Of a stretch of DNA of 64,000 bases, positions 10,282 through 21,880 are shown piece after piece. This DNA is from Allodiplogaster sudhausi (Eukaryota; Nematoda; Chromadorea; Rhabditida; Diplogasteridae): positions 188,501-252,500 of the forward strand of contig CALZFC010000268.1 in the NCBI GenBank assembly GCA_945643635.1, written 5' to 3'. Under the pieces are notes generated by a model. That model saw nothing but the letters and a program-made list of their open reading frames with translations, made no database searches and was not told the origin of the DNA. The position numbers were made by a program, and so were the translations under genes. Numbering within the stretch: position 1 is the stretch's first letter; every line of letters begins with the position of its first letter.

Positions 10282-13200
10282 ATGTCCGACCCGTGGGGCG
10301 CGTACGCTTTCGCGCCCTCCTACATTGGCGCAGTGATCCGTAATATTCTGTCGCTGTCGGCGGGCGCGCTCGCAATCGCCATGCTCGTCTCCATCGGTTG
10401 GCGGCGTCCCGGGCTACTAAAGCAGTACAATGTTAGTAGAGTTATTATATGTTACTGTGTTAAGTAACTATTTCTCTCTAAATGAAATAAGGCCTATTAT
10501 AACTGTCAGGATTGTGGAGCCTTTTTGAACCGTTATTTTTTTTTTGTGAAGTGCATCACTTCTATTTGAAAATACAATCACTCATCATCTTTTTCATCTG
10601 CACCCTATTCTTGAAGAAATTTTTTTTAAATTCCTGTCAGTTACCATTACACATATTCTTGATCAACTGAAAGTCCTACTAATTATCCTTCCACTTTTCG
10701 ACATCCAGTCAATTATCTTTACGCTCTATGAGTTTTTGCCAGTTGGGTTGAGCTTTTACCGTCTCACCATCAGTTAGTTTTGTTCTGTCAACAACCCTTT
10801 CACGTACAATTAGCCTGTTTAAGTAATGAATATATAATTGTTGAACATTGAGTTCTCATCGATGTAACTTTTAAAGTGAAAGAAAAAAGTGAGGAATCAT
10901 TCAGCTGACAGTCGTGTCGCTGACGGTCGGCGGCTTCGCGCTCTCCGTCCCGATCATCTGCTTCAACCTGTTCATGTTTTGCGCGCTCTCCTTCTCTCAT
11001 CCGCCCTTCCTCATCTCGACGTTCGCATGCTCGCTCATCAAACAGTTCGCAGCGGCGACGATGAACAGCGGCTTCGCAGTTTGTTGTGTCAGTCGACAAA
11101 CATATGTATACCGAATAAAGAAGCTCGAAGCTCTACCGTAATCTAATTGAACTTTTTTTTGTTCCTAAGCATTGTAAAGCCATTGTGTCAGGAAAAGTAG
11201 GAATTTTTAGCTCCTTTAATTGCATACATATATGTATGTTGACGGTCCTTTCTTGTAAATAAGTGATATGTATGAACTTGTCCTAAAAATGCCAGAGATT
11301 TTTGCATTTTTTTCCGGCAAAACTGCTGTTTTGTCGTTCAAAAATATTTTATAATTCTCTTCTTTTATGTGCAGGCGATCGCTCTTTCGCGATATTTGAT
11401 CGTCTTAACCGACCAAAGACTCGACGTGCGGCATTTGGCAGCATTTGCTGTCGCCATCGCTTCGCCAATGGTTGGCGGAAGACTTTTTTTGTCAAGATAT
11501 CGTTTCATTCTTATTAAAATTAAAAACTAAAAGCTCGAATATCTTTTCTTAATTTTATTTTCAAAGTTTAAAAATGTTAATCTATGTATTCTATTTTTAA
11601 TCTAAAACGCCTTTGTGACTACTTTGTAAGGGAGAGAGCATAATGTACTAACATTTCAGTTCGTCTACATGATTCTTGCAATGACACTAGGCGAACCCAT
11701 GCCGAATGATGAGTGTCCGTTCTATGTCGACATTTACTGGGCGATCAAACCGCTGGTTTGCTTTTGCTTTGTTTCCTCGGCAACCTAGAATGGACCAGTT
11801 TAGCGCAGTTCACCTGCATGCACCTTTGCATGCACGCCCGTTTCCTGGTAATATGCATGCATACACATCAGCGTTAATCACTCTCTCTGTACTCAGGCAT
11901 AAGAAATGTACATACAGAGAAGTATTCTCTATTCATGCATCTCGCCTTCAAATGCAGTGGAAAAAGTCACATATTATTAAATATAAGCATGACAATCAAA
12001 AATATTCCTTTATTTTTATTTTATTATTCTAAGGCTTTAGCCCCTTCTTTTCTCAATTTCTTCGCACCATCTTGAAAACGCAAAAAAAATCAAATTTCAG
12101 CTGTACTTTGGTTATCTGAGCCTGATCGTGATAGCGACCGACTTTCTGAACATTCGCACTCTCTGGTTCCTCGTGCAGCACAGGCGCCGGCTCGCCAAAA
12201 CAGGTATGTATGTCAGCCACGCGCTGGCCAAGTCCAGTTCTTTCATCGACGATGCAAACAAAGAATCCAAAGAATTTCCTCAAAGCTTATGGTTAGCATA
12301 TTATTGGTGCTATCCCTTCAATGTATATATTGCATTATTGATTTTTTTTTGTCATTTTACACTTGTCAAAACGAGGAGCAGAATAATTATTATAACTTAT
12401 GTTTGAATCATAAAATACAGAGAACAATTCTTTTGCTCTTGATCTCCGCCATCTTATGCGTCGTCAGCACACATGAGAACTTTTCAACTTCCCGCACTCG
12501 CTCTTTACTGACGTTGTAACTTTGGTGAGAACCAACCGCATGCTTTGTTTCGATGTCGCGGGCGGTTTTGTTCCCCTTGACATTCTACTCACTGAGTACA
12601 TTTATTCTTTACATCTGCATATCAACAAAATACACGTGTGAGGCAACTTAACAATTGTGCAAGAAACTTTATAGATGTAGTCATACAAAATTAAACCAGC
12701 AAGAAGCACAACCGTAATCTAGCTTAATTTTTCCTGACCGTTGTCATTCTAAATCACATTCATATGCTCTCTCGCCCTTGTGTCAGAAAAAAGGCGCGAA
12801 AATTAACATTGAGCTTTTTTGGCTCCTTTCAGGCGTCCGCCCGCATATAAGGCTAGTGGCGCGTGCTGAGAAGGATCAGCTGTACCTCTCGCTCGGTCTG
12901 CTTGTCCAATCTCTCACTGTTTCGGTCACCTTTGGCTCGTCCATCTTGTTTATGCTCCTTTTCCAGTATGGTCAGTTTTGGCTTCTTTTAAAAAGATCAT
13001 AAAATTTACATTTAGAAAATTAAAAAAAATTTTGTAGGAGTCCTCGTGCCAACGTGGCTCTCTACGATGACAAATATTCTATCGTCCTTGTCGACCTTCT
13101 TGAATCCACTCGCAACTGTCATGTTCATACGATCACTACGGCGAGAGATGTTCAAGTATTATTATTTTTTCATTTAATCATTATATTTATTTACCGTTTA

Positions 13201-13502
13201 AATAAGATATGTATGTATATTGTATCTCGACCTTTTCCTGCCACAGGGCAAAACAAGGCAAAAAGGCCCAAAATCAAAATTGAGTTTTTGTCTTATTTAA
13301 ATTACAATTATAATTCTACCAATTTAGAAGTATTGTCTGCCACATCGGACTAAGGGAGAGGCTAATCGGCATTTCGGCGCCGAACGCCGAGCCCACCATA
13401 ATGCCATCCGTTCCGACGACTCGAATTACCGTAGCCTCGCCCGCATCCTACCCCGACAACGACCAGGCACACTATAAAGCGCCGTTTACCAATCGGCATT
13501 AG
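10282..13502 (+). CDS. Seven-transmembrane G-protein-coupled receptor
   Basis: Eight exons fit together without frame conflict: 10282..10431, 10905..11078, 11375..11470, 11660..11755, 12101..12203, 12833..12970, 13038..13155, 13331..13502, giving 348 residues. Seven hydrophobic segments are visible: TM1 ILSLSAGALAIAMLVSIGW; TM2 near GGFALSVPIICFNLF; TM3 ending in a DRY-like ALSRYLIVL; TM4 HLAAFAVAIASPM; TM5 YFGYLSLIVIATDF; TM6 SLTVSVTFGSSILFMLLF; and TM7 with a class-A-like NPLATVMF. The tail is short and Thr/Pro-rich. Such receptors sit in the plasma membrane and signal through G proteins. In nematodes this size and divergence is common in chemoreceptor families, but I cannot assign a subfamily or ligand. 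The start is the first ATG giving a short N-terminus; a further 5' exon is possible. Unlike several neighbours the frame is intact. Confidence 0.85.
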
Positions 13503-14057
13503 TTCTAGCTTTGCCATGATTAAGGAGGATGTTTCGCGATATTCCCTCGCTTGGAGGACAGAATCAAATCGTTCACAAGCAAATTATTAGAATCAGCTTT
13601 CGACGATGCATGAATAATTAATTTGAAGTCATCTTAACAAAGACGAGCAATGAGGTACATTGCGACACTTTAAGGAGGATGATTACCGAAAAACAATATA
13701 GGCAGATTTGAATTGACACGCTCTTCCTGGAATTAGGCTTATATGTATTTGTCATGAACATGATTTTTAGACGTATGAAAACTAAACTGACAATCGTAAT
13801 ACAAACAACGCACATCGCCTTGTTTAGTCCCATTCTGTTCTGAATTTCGCAAAATTTTTGTCATGCTCGCTTTTTTCTCTGCCTTCCTTGTACCAAATCG
13901 ACCTTGTCTCTTGAGCTATCATTTAGGTGTCATTTCGACGTGAAAATGCTTGAACGGTGCAATTAAAAACCGGCTCTGACCATAAGCTTGGCAAATGAAG
14001 CGCCATTGAGAGTGCAAAGTCAGTTTATTCTCTGATCACCCCAGGCATCTTTAACAT
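13503..14057. other. Intergenic stretch, nothing identified
   Basis: This is AT-rich spacer between the receptor gene and the tRNA gene. No coding or repeat signal was seen. Confidence 0.4.
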
Positions 14058-14129
14058 GGGGGTATAGCTCAGTGGTAGAGCGCTCGCTTAGCATGCGAGA
14101 GGGCTGGGGTTCAATTCCCCATACCTCCA
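14058..14129 (+). tRNA. tRNA-Ala (AGC)
   Basis: A complete 72-nt cloverleaf: acceptor arm GGGGGTA pairs with TACCTCC plus discriminator A; A box TAGCTCAGTGG; anticodon arm CTCGC-TTAGCAT-GCGAG with anticodon AGC; B box GGTTCAATTCC. It contains no intron. It differs slightly in the variable region (GGGCT rather than GGTCT) from the copy at 59297-59368. Confidence 0.95.
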
Positions 14130-16001
14130 AAGAAAGTTTTTGCTGCTTGCAGCAATTATTGAGAAATAGAGAAATTCGTAACAATAATGCAAACAAAGCT
14201 GTTCATTTCGCAATATATTGATATTTTTATCTTCTATTCTTTTTCCCTTGGTGAACTTTTCAGGTTTTTTTTGTATGTCATTATTTGGCTGTCATTGTTT
14301 GTGGTCATTTACATTTGTAGGTACTCTTCCTATCTTCTTACCGGTATTTTTCGTATACAATCCGAGCTTGTCTTCTTTCCTTCCATATGTACCATTCAGT
14401 CAATAAAAACAAGCTAGCGATTTGAATTCATGAAAAAATGTCGTTGTGTCGCTGAAAGAACGCAATTTTTAACATTATCCAAAATATGTAATATTTTCAC
14501 ATATTTTCACGGATCAATTTTGCGGTTAACGCTTTTATTCGGTTAATACATACCTCAAACTTGGGTAATTAAACAACACAAAAGGAAGAAAGCTAAACAA
14601 TGAAAAGAGGATGTCGAGCTTGAATGTTGGCTGGCTTTTATATTCGCTTAGTAGACGTGTCGTTTCACCAAATGGATCATAAAATGTCTCCTGCTTCGTT
14701 CGTTTTAATGGCTTTCGTCCAAGCGAAGATGGTTCGCTTTAATCTGTCACTTCGTTCTTCGCTTGATCGAAGACAATCAATTAAATCTAAAGGATTTGGC
14801 GAGACTTCCAGTGAACACGTTTTATCAGTTTCAAGTCTTCAAACAGCGTTTCGGGAACATAAACCTTTCTTATGTGAGTCCGAGCGGAGTGCGCAACAAG
14901 AGGAAAGATGCTGCTCTGAACACAGCGACGAATAGAGAAAGCAGTGCGATGAGGCGACGAAGGAGGTCCCGCTCGGGGTCAAGAAATTCTCCAAGTTTTA
15001 TATCACGTATTGTATTCATGTCAATAATGCTGTGAATTATACGATTTCTGAGCATGTTTCTCTCTTGTTTTCCTTTCGGAATCTTTTTTGCTGTTCGACT
15101 GTACGATAAGGCCACATGCGCATGGCAATATCTTAACTCGCACAGTTTCATGCAGTGTTTTTTTTTATATCGCATGTTTTCTCGCCAGCATTCTATCTTG
15201 ATTTCTTGCTTTCTTGATGTTGTTGATATGTCGGTTTACCCAAGTTTGAGGTCATGTTATAAAGAGTTATCAGAAGAATTCGGTGACCACTCACTGAGGT
15301 ATTCGACAAGTAAGACGAAAAGAACTGAGAGGGAGCATGTATACGTATGTCATGATATAAACTACATGATAACGTCTCGGACCATTGCCCGCTAAAGTGT
15401 TTACTAACGAAGAGAAGAGCAAAATATGTATATCCAATTAGCGAAATAAGCATATTATTTTATCTTGTATAATATAATACTTTATTTTGACAGCAATTTT
15501 GTATTATACAGCACGGGAAAGTAAGAGGCATTTCAACTGATTATTTTCTAAATAAAAATGGAGGTACTCACCTGGGAGAAGAAGAGTGGATGAGGAATCG
15601 AACTCACGACATAAAAAGTTTCATTGAGACGCTACACAGTTTAAAAGATATAGTATGTACATCTTTCTATGATGATAAAAATTTGTGGTCAAATTATAGA
15701 ATTTGAAAAGTTATAAAAATTATATATATACATATATGTATATTTGTATGTAGGCAAGGCAGCAGCTTATTCCGAAACATAAAATTCCAAGGGCATAAAA
15801 CCATAAATTTTATTTTTTCGAGCATAGATTTTTGAGCATCCGGTGGTCAGAAACAAAGAAGGCACAGAAATGTCAAAAGCTGTTAGAGCCTATGCGAGCC
15901 TTCCTTCCGTCGCTAGGCTTCGCCGAGGATCACGTATAGTTCTCTGTCATCTGAAATCAACTGAAGTCAACTGAAGACGCACAGTCGTACGCCGAGCAGC
16001 G
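14130..16001. other. Intergenic stretch; weak coding hint and a tRNA-like relic
   Basis: A frame at about 14763-14935 (KDLARLPVNTFYQFQVFKQR) looks protein-like but has no recognised domain or partner exons. At 15580-15645 the minus strand carries a B-box-like GAGTTCGATTCC and tRNA-like spacing, a possible SINE relic. Sequence at about 15432-15560 resembles 25447-25620 and is a dispersed repeat. No gene is called. Confidence 0.35.
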
Positions 16002-17027
16002 ATGACGAATGGTGAGGCATTCAAGTGGCTCTTGCTTCTTCTTCTTCATCTTCTCCACACAAACTCAGTTGGGTTATCTCACTTCGATGACACAAAATAT
16101 ACGTTTGGTTCAAAACGCTTGCTCTTATCAGCAGTGGTTTCGCAATGATTTTGAATTATATTTGAATAAAAAGAATACTCAAAGATGTCATGCGAGTATG
16201 AATTCTTGGAATCGACCGACCTAACAATAAGGCCAAGGCTCGCACTGCTCTCGGGTATATTAATGCTACAAGAGTGCGCGATGAAATGCGACCAGGTTCG
16301 ACCATCAACAAATGAATATCCATATATGAAATATAATATTTATTTTAACGTTGGCGGCAAAGTCTGACGCTATTTGGGTTTCGGCTTGGGCACATAGTTC
16401 AACATAGTTCAATCCAAGGGTTGACTTTTAAGTAACTTTTAGCTCAGAACGCGAAGAAAGGATCCCTTCTGATTCCGCGTAAAGCAGGAGAAAATGGTAT
16501 TATAGTTGAGTCCAATTTTTAAACGTTCCGACAGTCGCTCAAGTGTGAGGCGGTGGCCTTTGACGGGCTCAGCGCCCAATGCGCCCTCCTCGGAAGCTTC
16601 TTCAACAGCTCTTGCCGGGCTCAGGTACTCTATTTCAAGCCAAAAACATGCACCACTACGGAAAAAAGTCAAACGCGGACGACACCACGACGGCCTCAAC
16701 CACGGCTCAGCCGTCCAGGAAAATAACTACGGCTGAAACAGAGTCGTCAAAGACCATAAGCACGACTGAACCGTCCAAGACCACAACCACCACAAGCACC
16801 ACAGAGCCCAAGACAACGACGACAACAGGTAGTGGCTTCTGTAACCGTAGCTTCATAAATATATGGAAAAACTTTCCAACGGGAACTATTACTAAGAGTG
16901 AGAGTGTCGACGGGAGGGGATTGGGATCGACGCACACGACAAACCGGGGTCACTACTGCCCGGCCTCGACTTTACCAGAGACTATACAAGCAGGCAGAGG
17001 AACAGCTGGGGGTGTTAAGGGAATGTA
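16002..17027 (+). CDS. Secreted PAN/Apple-like domain protein with Thr-rich tail (possibly frameshifted)
   Basis: A start at 16002 gives MTNGEAFKWLLLLLLHLLHT, a clear signal peptide. Further exons show LQECAMKCDQ (about 16265-16300) and LKCEAVAFDGLSAQCALLGS (about 16540-16600), which together fit the Cys spacing of a PAN/Apple module, a secreted protein- or sugar-binding fold. After YFKPKTCTTTEKSQ the frame runs toward a stop. A Thr-rich frame (TTAETESSKTISTTEPSKTT) takes over across an A6 run at about 16661-16666, so one base is gained or lost there. The final stop is at 17025-17027. Splice sites between the first exons were not settled. Thr/Ser-rich tails are usually O-glycosylated. It could be functional with different splicing, or a pseudogene. 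Confidence 0.5.
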
Positions 17028-17157
17028 AAAAAACCCCCAATACCGCTAATGTAAATTTTCAATTTTTATTTGTCACACAAGGAATCAATAGATGCCTGTT
17101 CTTTATAGTGGAATCTTTTATCTGACAGCTTATATGTATATATGTATAGATATAAAT

Positions 17158-17158
<1 letters not shown>

Positions 17159-17192
<34 letters not shown>
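17159..17192. repeat. (TA)n microsatellite
   Basis: An uninterrupted TA dinucleotide run that leads directly into the left border of the small TA-flanked element. Confidence 0.9.
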
Positions 17193-17198
<6 letters not shown>

Positions 17199-17201
17199 GT
17201 A

Positions 17202-17319
17202 CAGTAGCGCTCGACAACAAGGGTGCAGGAACTTTCCGAACATTAGAAAAGTTCCAAAATGTCCGATCTAATTGTGCGATTCTCGATGAGTATTCTACAA
17301 TGGTAGTAGGGCGGTGCTG
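17202..17319. mobile_element. Short TA-flanked MITE of the CAGTACCGCCC family
   Basis: The left end CAGTAGCGCTCGACAACAAG and the right end (reverse complement CAGCACCGCCCTACTACC) are bordered by TA on both sides. Its interior shares GTGCAGGAACTTTC and AAGTTCCAAAATGTCCGATC with the 57.4-58.9 kb element. The ends resemble Tc1/mariner-type termini (CAGT with TA duplication). At about 118 bp it is a deletion derivative with no coding capacity. Confidence 0.65.
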
Positions 17320-17323
17320 TATG

Positions 17324-19576
17324 TAGTACAATATACGTGTGTATGATCATCCCAACCAGGAAATTCCATAATGCATGAATATATAGGTGGCTGTACTCGC
17401 CCTTCGACTATTCCGTGCGACATGTCATTTTGCCAGCCCGAAGCGCAAACCTTCACCGAAGAAATTATACGCTGTACAGGAATGCATCACAACATTTATA
17501 TAAAGTCGAAGGTTCAAGATCCCCAACAGAGTTGAAGTTTTCATGGTGTTTATCAAAACAAAAAAAAATGCTTTCTTGATTTACCGAAACATCGCTGCTT
17601 TCTTTGAGCTCGATAGCGCCATGCGGTCAACCACTGCCCTCCTCTGCGATGCGACAAGCGGAATGTGGAGCGATCGTTTTTCCGATCAGGCTTTCCAAGG
17701 AGATCAGATTGATGTTTTCGATAGATGAATCTCTAATGGCTCCTGAATGGTGAATCCAATTATGTGAGGATAATTACAACAAAATTAAAGGCACCGCTAA
17801 AAAGAGACGTTAAAGAAGTCATCAGGGGAACAACATTTTTCTTCTTCGCGCCATCCTCGCGAACATACAAAACTGTCGTCAATTTGGCATCCGGCCCGAG
17901 ATCGAATAAAAGAAGAGAAACTACTAAGAATTCGCGAACAAATCTGGCAAAAAAAGTGAATTTCTCGTATTAGTTGTGATTTTTCTACTTTTATTCGATG
18001 TCGTCATTTCTATTCACGACGATAGCGCGTAGAAATGATACCTTCTGAACCCCCGGAAAGCAGGGAAACAAGGGTTTACATTGAGACTCGGGATAATTTA
18101 GACATTGCAAGCTTTTCTTGAAATGTAATTATCTTTCACTATTTGGTAATTTGCCTCAATTTTCATCTCCACAGACCTGCACCGTAAAAATGTGCATGTT
18201 TTATCGACATACATTCTTTCCCTGCACAGTCATCTCATGGTCAGTAGAACAGCTGAAGTCTCCCAAGATTCATGTTAACAATCAATATTGTCGATATAAA
18301 TAGCAATAAAGACTTCTTGTTGTCCGATTATGGTTCACATTTGAAAATGTATACATATACATATATTGAAACTGAGAGTGACGCATTAAATTTTCTCCTT
18401 TTTCTAAAGAATCGCACTCTCACTATTGAACAACGTCAGAAACGAAAATAATGATAAACCGAAGATTGATTTGAGATTAGTTGGGAATATGCACGTAATT
18501 ATCTTCATTCTATAGCAAAATGTAAGCAAAAATTGAACTAGTAACGCTCTAATCATCAGTGGATTCTTATTGATGTAGAATTATGTTTATGTGAATAAAA
18601 AATTATTTAACAACCAAAGATGGCATGCGAGCATGAAAATGATCGTGATAGTGGCCGAACGATAGATTGAATTGAGACAAAATCAACGGGAGAAAGTGAG
18701 TGAAGGAAAACGAGGGAAGGAAAGAAAGAATGAACCCTCGTTTTCCCATACTTCCGGGGGTTTAATAATGATCTTTTCTTCACGCTTTGAGGCGTGAATG
18801 AAAATAAAGTTCTATTTGTCTTCCGTCAAATTCCCATAGTACTAAGAAATTTGAATAATCAAAATAGGGTAGTGTGAGAAGACGTAAGCTAGGCGTGTAT
18901 AACCCTAGCTTAGCCCTTATTTTTTCCCCATACTTTCCTGAGAAAGTCCCCCAAATATGCAAATTTATGCAAATTAGGTGGGTAATTGGGTTACCCAAGG
19001 GATGAGGAACACCTTTGATCTAGGGGCCTTAGGGGCTAGGAGGGCCCTAGAGGGACTTCTCTCTTATAAGGGCCTGGACTTGGAGCAATTTTAAGTGGGA
19101 CACGACGAAAAGTTTGTTTTTCGAGGGGTCTGTATCTCGGACCCCGTGGGTCGTACAGACCCAAAAGATAGCGCGTTGGAATCAACTCGAGATGGCAAGA
19201 GCTTATGGTTAGAAAACAAGATCGCAACTTAGGGTCCACGGAGCAAAAAGATACGGAACTCAGGGGGTTGAGATATAGGTAAAGGAGGAAAATCCTGTAC
19301 TCAGTGGCCAAGCCGAAACCCAAATAGCGTCAGCGCGCTGCCGCCAATTGTTCAGAGAAATCCTTTGCCCTTTATTAAGACAAAATGTATAATTGATTAT
19401 GTTAACACTGAACGATCATTTCCATCAATCGATGAAAGAAGCGATCCGCACCGTTGCTTCCTTCCTTACAATTAGGCAGAACGCATGCAAACTTGTTTCA
19501 CCTTTTCCCCCATGCGCCTGTTCCAGGACAGCACGTAAGATTCGTAATTGCCACTCTTTTTACAAGTGAGATCATC
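17324..19576. other. Gene-free stretch; includes duplicated block copy 1
   Basis: No gene was seen. From about 18301 onward the sequence is the first copy of a duplicated block (AGACTTCTTGTTGTCCGA and TTCACATTTGAAAATGT shared with 20805 onward). It ends with the 5' flank of the tRNA-Ala relic at 19577. Confidence 0.5.
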
Positions 19577-19647
19577 GAGGGTATAGCACAGTGGTAGAGC
19601 GCTCGCCTAGCATGCGAGAGGGCTGGGGTCAATTCCCCATACCTCCA
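19577..19647 (+). pseudogene. tRNA-Ala (AGC) relic
   Basis: The anticodon arm with AGC is retained, but the acceptor start is GAGGGTA, the A box is altered (TAGCACAGTGG) and the T loop lacks one base (GGGGTCAATTCCCC). Probably not functional. Confidence 0.75.
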
Positions 19648-19937
19648 AGGAAAGTTCTTTTTGCAATGAAAGCGAAATAGATCGGAAATTGTTTGTGCAT
19701 TGAATGGAATGAAATTAAATTTTTCTCAATAAGTTTGCTTTACTTTCTTTCAGTAAATATGTATTAGAACAAAAAAAATTAAAGTGTCAAGCTACATCTT
19801 TCTTCCAGTCATTTAGACACATTTCAAAGTTGTCTGATGAATATTTTAATAGACTACGAATTCAAAAAGAGCCGACGAGAGCTCTGAAGCAAGACGGCCC
19901 TTTTTATTAGATGACCATTGAGAAGGCATATTAGCCA

Positions 19938-19981
19938 GAGAGAGAGAGAGAGAAAGAGCAAGAGAGAGAGAGAGAGAGAGA
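19938..19981. repeat. (AG)n microsatellite
   Basis: A near-pure AG tract with small interruptions. A matching tract sits at the equivalent point of the second duplicated copy (about 21555-21612). Confidence 0.85.
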
Positions 19982-20804
19982 CGCTGCATAAGAGTATTAG
20001 AGAAAGAGTGTGTTCAACGAGAATATGCAGGAAGACGACGAGAGATATGAGAGGACGCAATCTTTTTGCATGAAAACATTGATGCCTCCTTGTTAATGCG
20101 TCATGACTCTGCGGAAAGAAAAGGAAGAATAAAAACGACGCCCTGTTCATTGTGTGCATTGACAAGGGCCACATGCATGCGCCGTCCTGGCTCTTGCCGA
20201 ACTCTTCGCTCGTATATAGCGAACCTACATATAGTTTTACTACTTATGGCAGCATACATCTGCTACGTGTCGAATCTACTACGGATACGCCAAAGATAGT
20301 ATGTCGGTTGGCTTTTAAGTTTTTGTCGCAAGAATTAAGGTTTTCTTCGCATTTTATAGATAATTCTATTTCTGAGCTAGTTTTAGGACTAATTTGAATA
20401 CTGCTAGCAAGTAGTACTGCTCCATACTTTGAATACTGCTAGCAAGTATTACTGCTCAATACTTACGCTTTCAGTCATTCAATCTATGGGCTTCATTTCT
20501 CGCCATTGCAGTGGCCTGTCTCGCGCGATGCGGTCAACTCCCAGCCTTTTCCTCCTTTTCCTCTCGTACAATAAAGAGCTTAAAGCCATAAATTATATTT
20601 TTTCGATCATAGATTTCTGATCATTTCGTCTTCAGAAACAAAGAAGCCGCAGAATTCCCAAAAGCTTTTGGACCATCTAAAATGTGCAAATGCCGTATTT
20701 TCTCCCTTTCTTAGAATCCCCTCTCTAATAGTATATTGGAACTATGTACACAGTAAACGTGTACTCAGAAAATCTTCAATTTGTGCATATTGCAATAAAG
20801 GCTT

Positions 20805-21880
20805 CTTGTTGTCCGACTAATGTTCACATTTGAAAATGTGGTGAAATTTTCCTCTTTGACCACAGAACCCACACCATAGAGAAACATCAGCGGTGAAAAT
20901 AAGGACAAACCGATCATTGATTTGAGATTAGTTAGGAATATGCACGTAGTAATTATCTTAATTCGATAGCAAAATTTATTGAATTAAAGATGCTGGCATG
21001 AAAAGGATGGTGAGAGTGGCCGAAAGATAGATTAAATTGAGAAAAAAATCAACGGGAGAAAATGAATGAGGGAAAACGAGAGAAAGAAAGAAAGAAAGAA
21101 CGAATTCTTCAGAGAAATCCTTTGCTCTTTATAAAGACAAAATGTGTATGTGAATATGTTAATACTGGACGATCATTTTCATCAATGGATGAAAAGGCGA
21201 TCCTCAAGTTGCTGTCTTCCTTAGGCAGAACGAATGCGAAAAACTTGTTTCACCTTTTCCTCATGAGCCTGTTCAAGGACAGCACATAAGGCTCTTAATT
21301 GCCACTATTTTTACAACCAAGATCATCGGGGGTATGTGGTAGAGCGCTCGCTTAGCATGCGAGAGGGCTGGGGTTCAAGACAAACTTCATGTTTATTCCA
21401 GTCATTTAGACATATTTCAAAATTGTCTCATGACTATTATAATAGACTACAAATTCAAAGACAGACGATCCATATAGGGGAGAAGAGAGCTCTGAAGCAA
21501 ACGGCCCTTTTTTTATTAGATGACTGTTGACGCGAGAGAGGTCATATTATCCAGGGAGTGTGAGAGAGTGAGAGAGAGAGAGAGAGCGAGAGACCGAGAG
21601 AGCGAGAGACCCGCTACATAAGAGTATTAGAGAAAGAGTGTGTTCGACGAGAGAAATGAGTGGGAGAATCCTTTTCCCTTTGAAAACATTGATGCTTCCT
21701 TGTCAATGCGTCATAACTCTGCGGAAAATGAAAGAAGGACATCCTGTTCAATTCATCATGCATTGAACAGCGCCTCATGCATGATGCCCTCGCTCTTGTC
21801 AAACTGTTCGCTCGTATATAGCGATTCTTCAACTTCTACCACTTATGGCAGCATACATCTGCCACGTTTAGAATGAATCT
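20805..21880. repeat. Segmental duplication copy 2 (partner 18301-20300)
   Basis: A shorter, same-orientation partner of 18301-20300. It contains a truncated tRNA-Ala relic whose 3' half is deleted and joined directly to sequence that lies about 150 bp downstream of the tRNA in copy 1. Confidence 0.7.
21328..21378 (+). pseudogene. Truncated tRNA-Ala relic
   Basis: Retains GGGGGTA, a shortened A box (TGTGGTAGAGC), the full AGC anticodon arm and the start of the T arm, then breaks off. The D-arm start and 3' acceptor strand are missing. Confidence 0.8.

Larger units (their letters stand above)
18301..20300. repeat. Segmental duplication copy 1 (partner about 20805-21880)
   Basis: Collinear matches include CTTCTTGTTGTCCGA, the tRNA-Ala relic with its 5' flank, TTTAGACA.ATTTCAAA near 19812 and 21404, GCTCTGAAGCAA-ACGGCCC near 19880 and 21492, and GCAGCATACATCTGC near 20250 and 21850. 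The second copy is shorter, so there are internal deletions. Each copy carries one degraded tRNA-Ala and one (AG)n tract. Confidence 0.75.

Noticed and set aside
19854..20174. Minus-strand frame with a Leu/Ser-rich hydrophobic end
   Set aside because: The hydrophobic part is the (AG)n tract read on the other strand.
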